The position numbers and the translations under genes were made by a program. Positions 8,758-16,156 of a DNA stretch of 64,000 nucleotides are shown here, piece after piece (the first letter of the stretch is position 1; every line of letters starts with the position of its first letter). Location of the stretch: contig UQKK01000012.1 in the NCBI GenBank assembly GCA_900541505.1, positions 1 to 64,000 of the forward strand. Reading direction: 5' to 3'. The notes beneath the pieces were generated by a model that had not been told where the DNA came from, made no database searches, and saw only the letters and a list, made by a program, of their open reading frames with translations. This DNA comes from an uncultured Ruminococcus sp. (GTDB lineage: Bacteria; Bacillota; Clostridia; Lachnospirales; Lachnospiraceae).

Positions 8758-9846
8758 CTATGTCAATTCTTCAATCAGAGCCTGCCATTGCCGGTATATC
8801 TCATCTTTTTCAAACTTATGGATTCCCGCCTGCGTCTGTTCAGAAAATGCCGCCCGCTTCTCCGCATCCAGCATAAGCTCCTCAATCCGCTGCGCCATCT
8901 TGTCCAAATCATAGGGCGGTATCAGATACCCATCCTTTCCGTCCTCAATGATTTCTCTCGGTCCGGTCGTCACATCAAAGCTCACTGCCGGAAGTCCGCA
9001 CGCCTTCGCCTCCAGAAGAACAAGCGGCAGTCCTTCCCTGTACGATGTGAGCACGAGAAACGCGTATTTTCCGAACTCCTGATATACATTTTTTACATTT
9101 CCTTCCAGTATCACCTGTTCGGACAGGTGATATTCTACCACTTTTTTGCGTATCTCGTCAAAAGTTTCTCCGGTTCCGTATAGATGCCACTCCCAGTCCG
9201 GGTGCACGCCCAGTACTCTCCTTGCCACTTCCACCAGCATGTCATACCCTTTTTCTTCACTGAACCGCCCGACTGTAATGATTTTCTTAGAACTGCTGTC
9301 ATAAGGCTCACGGCTCTTGATAATCTCCGGCTGTATCCAGTTGTAGATACTCTGTATTTTCTTTGGTCTGGTATGGAATTTTCGAATATAATCCTGCCGG
9401 TTCTGCTCCGTCAGCGTCACCGTCCGGTTGGAAATCAGAGCCGCCCAGAACCGAAACAGCCGGATATCCTTTTTCTCCCACTCATTCATCAGTGCCCCGT
9501 GGTCACAGAACACATATTTTGCCCGCGTAAAAAACCGCGCCGGGGACACTGTCAGCGCCGGATGATTCTCCATCAGAAAAACAACGTCAATCTGGTTGTC
9601 CCTTATAAAATTTCTGAAAGGCGCGAAACACCGTTTCATCCGCGTCCTTATGCGGCAGTCCCAGACGAGCTCAGCATGGTAATGAATCCTCTCATCCCAG
9701 TCGTAGGGCACTTCTTTCCCTTTGCCGAAAATCGCGAAAATATACACCTCATAATCATTGCAGAAGGCATTGGCAAGTGAAGTCGTCACCTGCTCAACAC
9801 CTCCCGTTACTGTCATATCATAATTCACAAAACATAATTTCTTCAT
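8758..9846 (-). CDS. Glycosyltransferase family 4
   Basis: At 362 residues this is a standard GT-B enzyme. It opens LCFVNYDMTVTGGVEQV, has the nucleotide-sugar stretch IITVGRFSEEKGYDML around residue 190 and the EX7E-type motif YREGLPLVLLEAKACGLP near 280. It is the first gene of the left cluster behind the promoter at 9951-9979, with GAGGCGGAGA before the ATG. The sugar and acceptor are unknown. Confidence 0.93.
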   Translation of the reverse strand: MKKLCFVNYDMTVTGGVEQVTTSLANAFCNDYEVYIFAIFGKGKEVPYDWDERIHYHAELVWDCRIRTRMKRCFAPFRNFIRDNQIDVVFLMENHPALTVSPARFFTRAKYVFCDHGALMNEWEKKDIRLFRFWAALISNRTVTLTEQNRQDYIRKFHTRPKKIQSIYNWIQPEIIKSREPYDSSSKKIITVGRFSEEKGYDMLVEVARRVLGVHPDWEWHLYGTGETFDEIRKKVVEYHLSEQVILEGNVKNVYQEFGKYAFLVLTSYREGLPLVLLEAKACGLPAVSFDVTTGPREIIEDGKDGYLIPPYDLDKMAQRIEELMLDAEKRAAFSEQTQAGIHKFEKDEIYRQWQALIEELT

Positions 9847-9950
9847 TCTCCGCCTCGTATCATTTGAATTTTTCCAGCATGGCTTCCTGATATGCCGCCT
9901 TTTTCTGTTTCAGCATAGAAGACTTCATTTCCCTTTCTTTGTCCTTCTGT

Positions 9951-9979
9951 ATTCTAACATACCCCCAAACTACTGTAAA
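9951..9979 (-). promoter_or_regulatory. SigA-type promoter of the left polysaccharide cluster
   Basis: On the minus strand TTTACA (9974-9979) and TAGAAT (9951-9956) are spaced by exactly 17 bp, each matching consensus at five of six positions. It lies about 105 bp before the first transferase ATG (9846) and no other equally good site was seen, so it probably drives the whole cluster leftwards to the gtrA-like gene. Confidence 0.75.
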
Positions 9980-10188
9980 CTCGTATGAGGAGGATTCCTG
10001 AAAATCAAGAAAATATTAAGAAAATCCGTGCAAGGCTTGCTCACAAGGAGGCGCTGCTCACCATCTATCGAGGCAGGAGTCATCTTCTGTCTGATATGCA
10101 ATGTATAAAAACAGCACAAAAGACATAGGGCAAAGTGTTGTTTTTCCCCGCATTTCTCCCTATAGTGTGATAAATTAATTTTCTGCTC

Positions 10189-10217
10189 TTGGTTCTGCTT
10201 CTTTAACATGGTATAAT
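10189..10217 (+). promoter_or_regulatory. Putative promoter for the Rpn nuclease gene
   Basis: TTGGTT (10189-10194) and a perfect TATAAT (10212-10217) are 17 bp apart on the plus strand, about 230 bp before the gene start. The weak -35 box and long leader make this tentative. Confidence 0.4.
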
Positions 10218-10445
10218 ATCACAAAAGCATTATATTTCTGAATGTTCTGATACGGCTAAGGCATATAGATTCTTAAATCTGTACGCCATGTATGAAAATC
10301 TACAACTGATGCCGTTCTTATTTCTCATGCCGGAAGGCGTCTTTTTAGAAATCTCAATGCTTTTATCCAACAGACAAGCAGCGAGGTTTCGAAAAAACGT
10401 GTTTTTAGGATGAACCTCCTGCATTTTAGAAAAGGAGGAATCGTT

Positions 10446-11399
10446 ATGAAAAACACGAAAACAAAGACAACTTTACAAAAACAGCATGGGACAGCGGTAA
10501 ACAAGAAGTACAAAGACCGGCTGTTTCGAATGATTTTCAATCAGAAGGAAGAACTATTAGAGCTGTATAATGCTTTGAACGGAACAAAATACGATGACCC
10601 GCAGCAACTGGAAATCAACACACTGGAGAATGCAATCTATATGTCCATGAGAAATGATATCTCGTTTCTTATCGATTCCAGCATCCAGACGTTGTATGAA
10701 CACCAGTCCACTTACAATCCGAACCTGCCGCTCCGCTATCTGATGTATATCGCAGATTTATATTCCGGCATGACAAAAGATGAGAATTTGTACGGGAGTA
10801 AAGAGATTATCCTACCTACTCCGCGGTTTTTGATATTCTATAACGGGGTACAGGAACAGCCGGAACGCAAGGTATTGAAACTTTCGGATATGTATACAAT
10901 ACCGGAAAAGAATCCGTCTTTGGAGCTTACAGCATTGATGCTCAATATTAATAAAGGACACAACCGGAAGCTTTTGAAGTCCTGCAAGACATTGGGGGAT
11001 TACGCGGAGTACACGGCAAGGGTGAGGCTTTATGCCAAACAAATGCCAACAGAAGATGCGGTGGAGCGAGCTATCACGGAATGTATTGCGGAGGGAATCC
11101 TGAAGGATTTTTTAACCAAGTATCGCGCGGAGGCAAAAAAAGTGAGTATCTATGAATATGATGAAGAAAAACATATGAGGATGGAACGGGAGCAGAACCA
11201 TGCCGAGGGATTTGAAAAGGGAGAAAAGCTCGGGCTTCAAAGAGGCGAAAAAATCGGGAAAAAGCTAGGCGAAGAGCAAATGGGGTCTCTTGCAGAGTGT
11301 CTTGTCAAGGCAGGCAGGAGCGGAGAAATTTCCAAGGCGGTTTCCGATGAGAATTACCGTCAAAAGTTATACGAGGAATTTCATATTATTTCAGAATAA
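10446..11399 (+). CDS. Rpn-family recombination-promoting nuclease / PD-(D/E)XK protein
   Basis: The N-terminal half carries the family pattern: YKDRLFRMIFNQKEELLELY, then NDISFLIDSSIQ, then LYEHQSTYNPNLPLRYL, matching the PD-(D/E)XK nuclease core of Rpn proteins (formerly annotated as transposases). The C-terminal part is charged and helical, with a GEKLGLQRGEKIGKKLGEE repeat typical of this family's tails. Known Rpn proteins are DNA endonucleases that raise RecA-independent recombination; a defence role has also been discussed. The start at 10446 is favoured by AGGAGG seven bases upstream over an in-frame ATG at 10410. It stands alone, opposite in strand to its neighbours. Confidence 0.88.
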   Translation: MKNTKTKTTLQKQHGTAVNKKYKDRLFRMIFNQKEELLELYNALNGTKYDDPQQLEINTLENAIYMSMRNDISFLIDSSIQTLYEHQSTYNPNLPLRYLMYIADLYSGMTKDENLYGSKEIILPTPRFLIFYNGVQEQPERKVLKLSDMYTIPEKNPSLELTALMLNINKGHNRKLLKSCKTLGDYAEYTARVRLYAKQMPTEDAVERAITECIAEGILKDFLTKYRAEAKKVSIYEYDEEKHMRMEREQNHAEGFEKGEKLGLQRGEKIGKKLGEEQMGSLAECLVKAGRSGEISKAVSDENYRQKLYEEFHIISE

Positions 11400-11411
11400 A
11401 GTGTACAGCTA

Positions 11412-11447
11412 AGGGCAGACATGACTCGTATGAGTCACATCTGCCCT
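11412..11447. terminator. Strong hairpin between convergent genes
   Basis: Arms AGGGCAGA / TCTGCCCT (11412-11419, 11440-11447) and TGACTC / GAGTCA enclose a GTAT loop, interrupted only by a CA/CA internal mismatch. It lies 13 bp after the Rpn stop and 59 bp after the end of the convergent carrier-protein gene. Neither strand has a clean T-tract behind it, so bidirectional termination is likely but not certain. Confidence 0.6.
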
Positions 11448-11505
11448 ATCTATTCCTGACAGACTCATCATCATTTCTGCCAAAACAACTTTTTTGATTC
11501 TATTA

Positions 11506-11733
11506 TCAGTCTTCCTTTAATCTCTCAATCATCTTCCACAAACTTTCCGCGGAATTAAAATTATCCGGAATAATCTCCGCCGGAGTCAAAGACACTCCAA
11601 ACTCATCTTCTATCTCACTCACGATTGACAGAATCGCGAAGGAGTCCAAAATCCCATCATCAATCAATGTCGTACACTCTCTGTAATCTACATCCGGCTG
11701 AATCTCTTCCAAAATTTCCAATAATTTTTCCAT
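11506..11733 (-). CDS. Acyl/aminoacyl carrier protein (DltC-like)
   Basis: This 75-residue acidic protein has the phosphopantetheine site DDGILDSFAILS, with the attachment Ser at residue 31, as in DltC and other carrier proteins. The start MEKLLEILEE (11733) fits family length and has GAGAGAAGG just upstream; the frame stays open further upstream without a better start. It lies 218 bp beyond the symporter gene and has its own promoter candidates. It is the only carrier protein in this cluster and is the natural partner of the adenylating ligase at 13654-15168. Confidence 0.9.
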   Translation of the reverse strand: MEKLLEILEEIQPDVDYRECTTLIDDGILDSFAILSIVSEIEDEFGVSLTPAEIIPDNFNSAESLWKMIERLKED

Positions 11734-11868
11734 AATCCTTCTCTCTTTCTCATTTGATATAAGGAAAATCATACCTCTTTTACAAAAGCATGTCCAATAA
11801 AAATAGCGTACCATTTCCCCTTACAGCACTATTCTATCATCCCTGTTTATAAACCACAACCGCCATTA

Positions 11869-11898
11869 TTTATAATATCACAGTTCCTCTATTGTAAA
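11869..11898 (-). promoter_or_regulatory. Putative promoter of the carrier-protein gene
   Basis: TTTACA (11893-11898) and TATAAA (11869-11874) are 18 bp apart on the minus strand, between the symporter stop and the carrier-protein start. A second, weaker candidate pairs TTGGAC (11792-11797) with TATGAT (11768-11773), also 18 bp apart. Either would let the carrier protein be expressed apart from the rest of the operon. Confidence 0.55.
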
Positions 11899-11951
11899 GA
11901 CATCACGCTAATGCACGGTCTCATCCACATTTCACTTAATAACACTTCCCA

Positions 11952-13544
11952 CTAGGAAACCACATTTTTCAGATACGGGAACACCCAGAATATCAGCAAA
12001 ACAGCACACACTACCGCCCCCAGGCACAGGGAACTTTTCATCCAGACAAAAGTTCTCTTCACATCCTCCGGTTTCTTCTCTGTCTCAGGAACAACAAACA
12101 GAGCTGCCCTTGCCGCCTTCTCCTCTTCTGTCACCTGTGTCAGTGCCGAACCGATAATCATCGCCACGACATTGCAGACAATCCCTACAATACTTGGGTC
12201 TAAGTAGACCGGCAGAGTGATTCCCTTTAAGCTTGTAAACACTTTGAGGCCAAAACATCCCAGCGTTCCAAACAGCATACCGCAAAAGGCCCCTGTCTTT
12301 GTCACCCGCTTGCTGAACACCGATGCCACAGCCACCGGCATCCAGGAACTTGCCGCTATCGCCCCTCCCAGGAACATAATCCAGAAAATAGACGGCGGAT
12401 TGAATACAGCGAGCAAAAGTACAATCGCACTGACAATCACCATTGCCAGCCGTCCGGCCGCAATCGATTTTTTGCCCCGCAGAGACATCATGTCATTTGC
12501 CACCGAAGCGCCAATCAGCGATAAAAATGTCGTAGCGGAAGAGATTCCCGCGGATAAAACTCCCGTCAAAAGGATAACGCCCACAATCACCGGCATAAGA
12601 TGCATTGCCGCCCAAATCATGACCTGGGAGGAATCCTCCATTCCGGGATTTATAACATTTACCATCACAGCAGCCATACCTACCAGAAACTCCAGGATGA
12701 AGACACCAAACGCGGAAACCGGTGCGGAGCGAATGACAGTATGCTCATTTTTTGCCATCAGATAGCGGCTGGACTGCCACGGTCCCACCATACACACAGA
12801 CATCCAGACAATCCCGTAATTCAGTCCCCATATGATGTTCTGCGCGCCTGTGTCATAAAGCGGTCCCGGCTCCCCGCCCCACGACAAAAAGGAGGCTGTA
12901 TCCGGGTTGGAGGCAACGGAACCGACAGCGCCAAACCATCCGCCCGTATTTTTCGCGATATATATCACCGCGATAACCAGCGCCAGCGTAAACACCCCTG
13001 ACATGATGGTATCCGTAATCAGGACGCCTCTTGAACCTGACATGACCGTTATGAGCGTGAACGCAATCAACGCCAGCGCGATACACAGATTGTAATCCAC
13101 ACCTGTGACAATGTACATCAGCGTTCCAATCCCCTGCATGACTGAAAGAAGATAAACACTCATCATAATGATTGCCGTCAGAGCAGACAAGGTTTTCATT
13201 CCATTAGAGCAAAAGCGTTTGCCGAAAAACTCCGGTATTGTCAGGACACAGCTGCGGCGCAAATATGTGCCGAAGAATACGGCGCCGATAATATATCCCG
13301 CCGACTGCATGCCCGCGAAAAGTATGATGGAGGAAAACACCCCCTCATAACACTGGGCCGCATCTCCCATAAACATTCCCGTGCTCGTATAGGATGCAAT
13401 CATGGAACCGGCAATCAGAAGGACCGGAGCCCGGCGCCCCGCCACATAAAAGTCATTGGCATCCTTTACCTGTCTGCTGACAATCATGCCGATGACTACA
13501 TAGGCGACCATGGCGATACACATTCCGATAAAATATATATTCAT
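11952..13544 (-). CDS. Sodium:solute symporter (SSS family)
   Basis: The 530-residue protein has about 13 membrane spans. Its start, DANDFYVAGRRAPVLLIAGSMIASYTSTGMFMGDA, is the usual SSS signature region. SSS carriers import amino acids, sugars, vitamins or organic acids with Na+; the substrate is not readable here. The gene overlaps by four bases (ATGA) a 37-codon gene upstream and is translationally coupled to it and to the adenylating ligase. This placement suggests that it imports the substrate that the ligase activates, which is inference. Symporters are not part of known dlt operons. Confidence 0.92.
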   Translation of the reverse strand: MNIYFIGMCIAMVAYVVIGMIVSRQVKDANDFYVAGRRAPVLLIAGSMIASYTSTGMFMGDAAQCYEGVFSSIILFAGMQSAGYIIGAVFFGTYLRRSCVLTIPEFFGKRFCSNGMKTLSALTAIIMMSVYLLSVMQGIGTLMYIVTGVDYNLCIALALIAFTLITVMSGSRGVLITDTIMSGVFTLALVIAVIYIAKNTGGWFGAVGSVASNPDTASFLSWGGEPGPLYDTGAQNIIWGLNYGIVWMSVCMVGPWQSSRYLMAKNEHTVIRSAPVSAFGVFILEFLVGMAAVMVNVINPGMEDSSQVMIWAAMHLMPVIVGVILLTGVLSAGISSATTFLSLIGASVANDMMSLRGKKSIAAGRLAMVIVSAIVLLLAVFNPPSIFWIMFLGGAIAASSWMPVAVASVFSKRVTKTGAFCGMLFGTLGCFGLKVFTSLKGITLPVYLDPSIVGIVCNVVAMIIGSALTQVTEEEKAARAALFVVPETEKKPEDVKRTFVWMKSSLCLGAVVCAVLLIFWVFPYLKNVVS

Positions 13545-13654
13545 GACTTTTCATCCTCCTGTCCGGTACCTAATTCCTTTTTCAGCCAGACATAGGCCAG
13601 CACACAGGAGGCTGTAAGCCATAATCCGATAAAAACTGCTATCGCGATTTCCAT
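13541..13654 (-). CDS. Small single-span membrane protein (symporter small accessory protein type)
   Basis: This 37-codon gene encodes one hydrophobic helix (MEIAIAVFIGLWLTASCVLA) followed by the charged tail WLKKELGTGQEDEKS. Its ATG overlaps the TAA of the ligase gene (TAATG) and its TGA overlaps the ATG of the symporter (ATGA), so the three reading frames are coupled. Tiny single-span proteins directly upstream are known partners of some SSS and NSS transporters. Its exact nesting between two real genes argues strongly that it is translated. Confidence 0.85.
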   Translation of the reverse strand: MEIAIAVFIGLWLTASCVLAYVWLKKELGTGQEDEKS

Positions 13655-15168
13655 TACTTTTTCTTTCCTTCCATTTCCTTTATTTTCTGGCGGTCGATTT
13701 TACCGTTCAAGTTAAACGGCATCTCCTCCAAATGTACTCTTTTATTGGGAAGCATATAGGCAGGCAGCAATTCCTTTAATTTCTCCGCCACATACTTTCC
13801 TTCCGCTTCTCCGGTATAATAGAGCACAATTTTGGACTTCTCCGAATCGTAGATGCAGCAGTTCGCCTCTATCCCCTCCACGGAAGATACAGCAGCTTCT
13901 ATCTCTCCCAATTCAATCCTGTGCCCCATATGTTTGATTTGAAAATCTTTCCGGGAAATATAAACAAACTCTCCGTATGCATTGCGCTGCGCCAGGTCGC
14001 CTGTCCGGTAAATCATTTCCCTGCAGCAGTGATTCAGAGGATTCTGTACAAACGCCTGCTTTGTTTTCTCCTCATCATTGTAATATCCGTAAGATAAGCC
14101 TGTTCCCCGCACGCATACTTCTCCGATTTTATCGTCCTCCACAAGATGGTCGTTTTCATCTAACAGAAATACATCCATATTTGCACATGCCTCTCCCATG
14201 GGAAGTTTCTCGGTATTTTCAAATTTCCGGTTCACTTCGTAAACAGTACAAGTATCGGTCACTTCCGTGGGACCGTAGAAATTCGCGTACCGGCAGTCGG
14301 GATACTTCTCCATCCATTGATTCAAATGCTTCACCGGCATAACTTCCCCGCCGAAAAATACATTGCGCAGCTTCGGCAAGTGCGGAGAATCCAGTGCTTT
14401 GAACGCCGCAATCAGCATAAGTGCCGACGGCACCCAGAAGACCGTGTTGATATCATGGTCATAGAGATACTGCATGAGCATCCCCGGAAAAGAGAACATT
14501 TCCTTGGGAATGATATACATCGTCGCACCATTGCGCAGAGTCTGGTAAATATCAAACACGGACATGCTGAAATAAAACGGAGTCTGATTTCCAAACACAT
14601 AGCTGTCGTCAATCCTAAAACGCTCTGCTCCCCACTCCGTAAAATCAATCAAGGCCTTGTGCGGGATTATGACCCCTTTTGGCATTCCAGTAGAACCCGA
14701 TGTAAATAAAACATAGAGGATATCCGTGTCTATCACACGCTCTGCTGTCTTTTTAATGCGTGCTTCGTCCACCTCAAGGCACTGCAGTTTTTCATAAATC
14801 AAAATCCGGCTTCCTGCGCCCAGACTTTCTGCCGCTTCTCTGTGCGCTTCGTCTGTGATGATGACTGCCGGCTGCAGCGAAGATATGATTTTTTCGACTC
14901 GCGGCAGCGGCATTTCCGTATCCAGAGGACTGTAAAAATTTCCTGCATATACAGCTCCCATAAATGCCGCAATACACTGCACACCCTTTTCCAGATATAC
15001 TGCCACCGGCTTTTTAAAAACACCTTCTCCAATCATCCCCATTGCCGTGTGCCACGCCGCATTTTGCAGCTCTTTATAAGTCATGTTCGATTCTTTATCC
15101 GCGAATGCCACTTTATCCGGATACTGCTGTACCGCTCTATCCAGATATTCTGTCACATTTTTTATCAT
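13654..15168 (-). CDS. Amino-acid adenylating ligase, DltA-like
   Basis: At 504 residues this has the size of DltA and the ordered adenylation motifs: LFTSGSTGMPKGV (A3), NFYGPTEVTDTCT (A5), YRTGDLA (A7), GHRIELGEIEAAV (A8) and NLNGKIDRQKI (A10, catalytic Lys). It would activate a carboxylic substrate, by analogy D-alanine, as AMP ester and load it onto the carrier protein. It starts 19 bp after the SGNH-like gene and its stop overlaps the small membrane-protein start. It is clearly distinct in sequence from the second ligase at 24716-26221. True substrate is uncertain, given the symporter in the operon. Confidence 0.9.
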   Translation of the reverse strand: MIKNVTEYLDRAVQQYPDKVAFADKESNMTYKELQNAAWHTAMGMIGEGVFKKPVAVYLEKGVQCIAAFMGAVYAGNFYSPLDTEMPLPRVEKIISSLQPAVIITDEAHREAAESLGAGSRILIYEKLQCLEVDEARIKKTAERVIDTDILYVLFTSGSTGMPKGVIIPHKALIDFTEWGAERFRIDDSYVFGNQTPFYFSMSVFDIYQTLRNGATMYIIPKEMFSFPGMLMQYLYDHDINTVFWVPSALMLIAAFKALDSPHLPKLRNVFFGGEVMPVKHLNQWMEKYPDCRYANFYGPTEVTDTCTVYEVNRKFENTEKLPMGEACANMDVFLLDENDHLVEDDKIGEVCVRGTGLSYGYYNDEEKTKQAFVQNPLNHCCREMIYRTGDLAQRNAYGEFVYISRKDFQIKHMGHRIELGEIEAAVSSVEGIEANCCIYDSEKSKIVLYYTGEAEGKYVAEKLKELLPAYMLPNKRVHLEEMPFNLNGKIDRQKIKEMEGKKK

Positions 15169-15187
15169 TGTCCTTCCCCTTCATTTA

Positions 15188-16156
15188 TCAATAGTCTTTT
15201 AACAGGAGACCTAAGATTTCGGAATATCTCATTGCCGCCTCTTTATTCATATGCCCGTCATAATCTGTATAATTTGAAATATCGTGAGGGAATAAATCAT
15301 AATATTCCCGGTTGAAATTCATATACTGTATATCCTGTTTCTCAAAATATATTTCAAAATAATCCCAGGCAGCATTGTATTCTTCAGGATATGTATCCAG
15401 TGTTGCCGCCGGAATCGGCGTTGTCACTGCCACGAACTCAATTCCTTCCTCTTTACAGAGAGCAATCAGTTTGCCCAGGTATTCCATATTTTCTGTCTTT
15501 ACTGCCTCCTCAGAAAACAGCTTCGGCTCCGTCATTGTGAGTTTGGATGTGTCCACCGCATATCTCTCTACAAATCCGCTCTCCTGGTATGCCTGCGAGT
15601 CTGTCTGGAATCTGGATACATCATAATTTCCATTCAACTTGTCCGAAACCGTCTGTGGCAGTACCTCCAATTCGTAGGAAAGCGCATACTCATACCATGG
15701 GAACAGCACACTTCGGAAATCACAATCCCCCATGGCTGCCGCAAAATACTCTGCTTTTGCCTTACTGAGAGGAAACTCATGGTAAAAGACCAGATAATTA
15801 TTTCCCGGCTCCTTCTCTGTCACAAAATATCCCGGGTCCACCTCATAGACAATACGCTTCGGTTTCTGTGTCTCCACCAGCAGTTTCGCCAGATAGTATG
15901 CATCGATTCCGTACTCTCCGCCCACACAGAGATTGTGCCCTGTTTTCCCCGTAATTCCCTCAATCGTGACCGGGTCAATGTTCATCTTTCCATGGGAAGT
16001 CCCCAGGAAAATATCGTCATGTGCCTCTGTTGTCACACTGTGGATGTCATTGCGCATAAATGTGCAGGGATACAGTAAAAAATCCAGTCCCAGCAATACT
16101 GCTGCCAGCAGAATGAGCGCTGCTGCCACTTTCCAAATTTTCTTAAAACTGTGCAT
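15188..16156 (-). CDS. Membrane-anchored SGNH-like/DltD-like protein
   Basis: An N-terminal membrane anchor (residues about 8-28) precedes an extracytoplasmic domain of roughly 290 residues. DIFLGTSHGKMNIDP holds the likely nucleophile Ser in a GTS block, and NYTDYDGHMNKEAAMRYSE near the C-terminus gives an Asp/His pair, the arrangement of SGNH hydrolases and of DltD/AlgX-type proteins. It overlaps the MBOAT gene by 14 bp and precedes the ligase, so it occupies the DltD slot of the operon. Sequence resemblance to the DltD at 22124-23302 is low. Confidence 0.8.
   Translation of the reverse strand: MHSFKKIWKVAAALILLAAVLLGLDFLLYPCTFMRNDIHSVTTEAHDDIFLGTSHGKMNIDPVTIEGITGKTGHNLCVGGEYGIDAYYLAKLLVETQKPKRIVYEVDPGYFVTEKEPGNNYLVFYHEFPLSKAKAEYFAAAMGDCDFRSVLFPWYEYALSYELEVLPQTVSDKLNGNYDVSRFQTDSQAYQESGFVERYAVDTSKLTMTEPKLFSEEAVKTENMEYLGKLIALCKEEGIEFVAVTTPIPAATLDTYPEEYNAAWDYFEIYFEKQDIQYMNFNREYYDLFPHDISNYTDYDGHMNKEAAMRYSEILGLLLKDY

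Larger units (their letters stand above)
9847..10445. other. Intergenic region between divergent transcription units
   Basis: About 600 bp separate the leftward transferase cluster from the rightward Rpn gene. It contains a minus-strand promoter (9951-9979), a possible 22-codon leader reading frame behind it (9860-9928), and a plus-strand promoter candidate (10189-10217). I see no RNA gene or insertion sequence. Longer open frames here (for example minus 9970-10209 and 10230-10540) have no convincing start sites or recognisable products. Confidence 0.6.

Noticed and set aside
9970..10209. Minus-strand frame of 79 codons between the two divergent units
   Set aside because: No recognisable protein and no good start site; it lies across promoter sequences.
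10288..10413. 41-codon plus-strand frame upstream of the Rpn gene
   Set aside because: No ribosome binding site before its ATG; the sequence reads as ordinary leader.
10446..11399. Rpn gene as evidence of an insertion sequence
   Set aside because: No terminal inverted repeats or target duplications are visible, and the Rpn family is now regarded as nucleases rather than true transposases.
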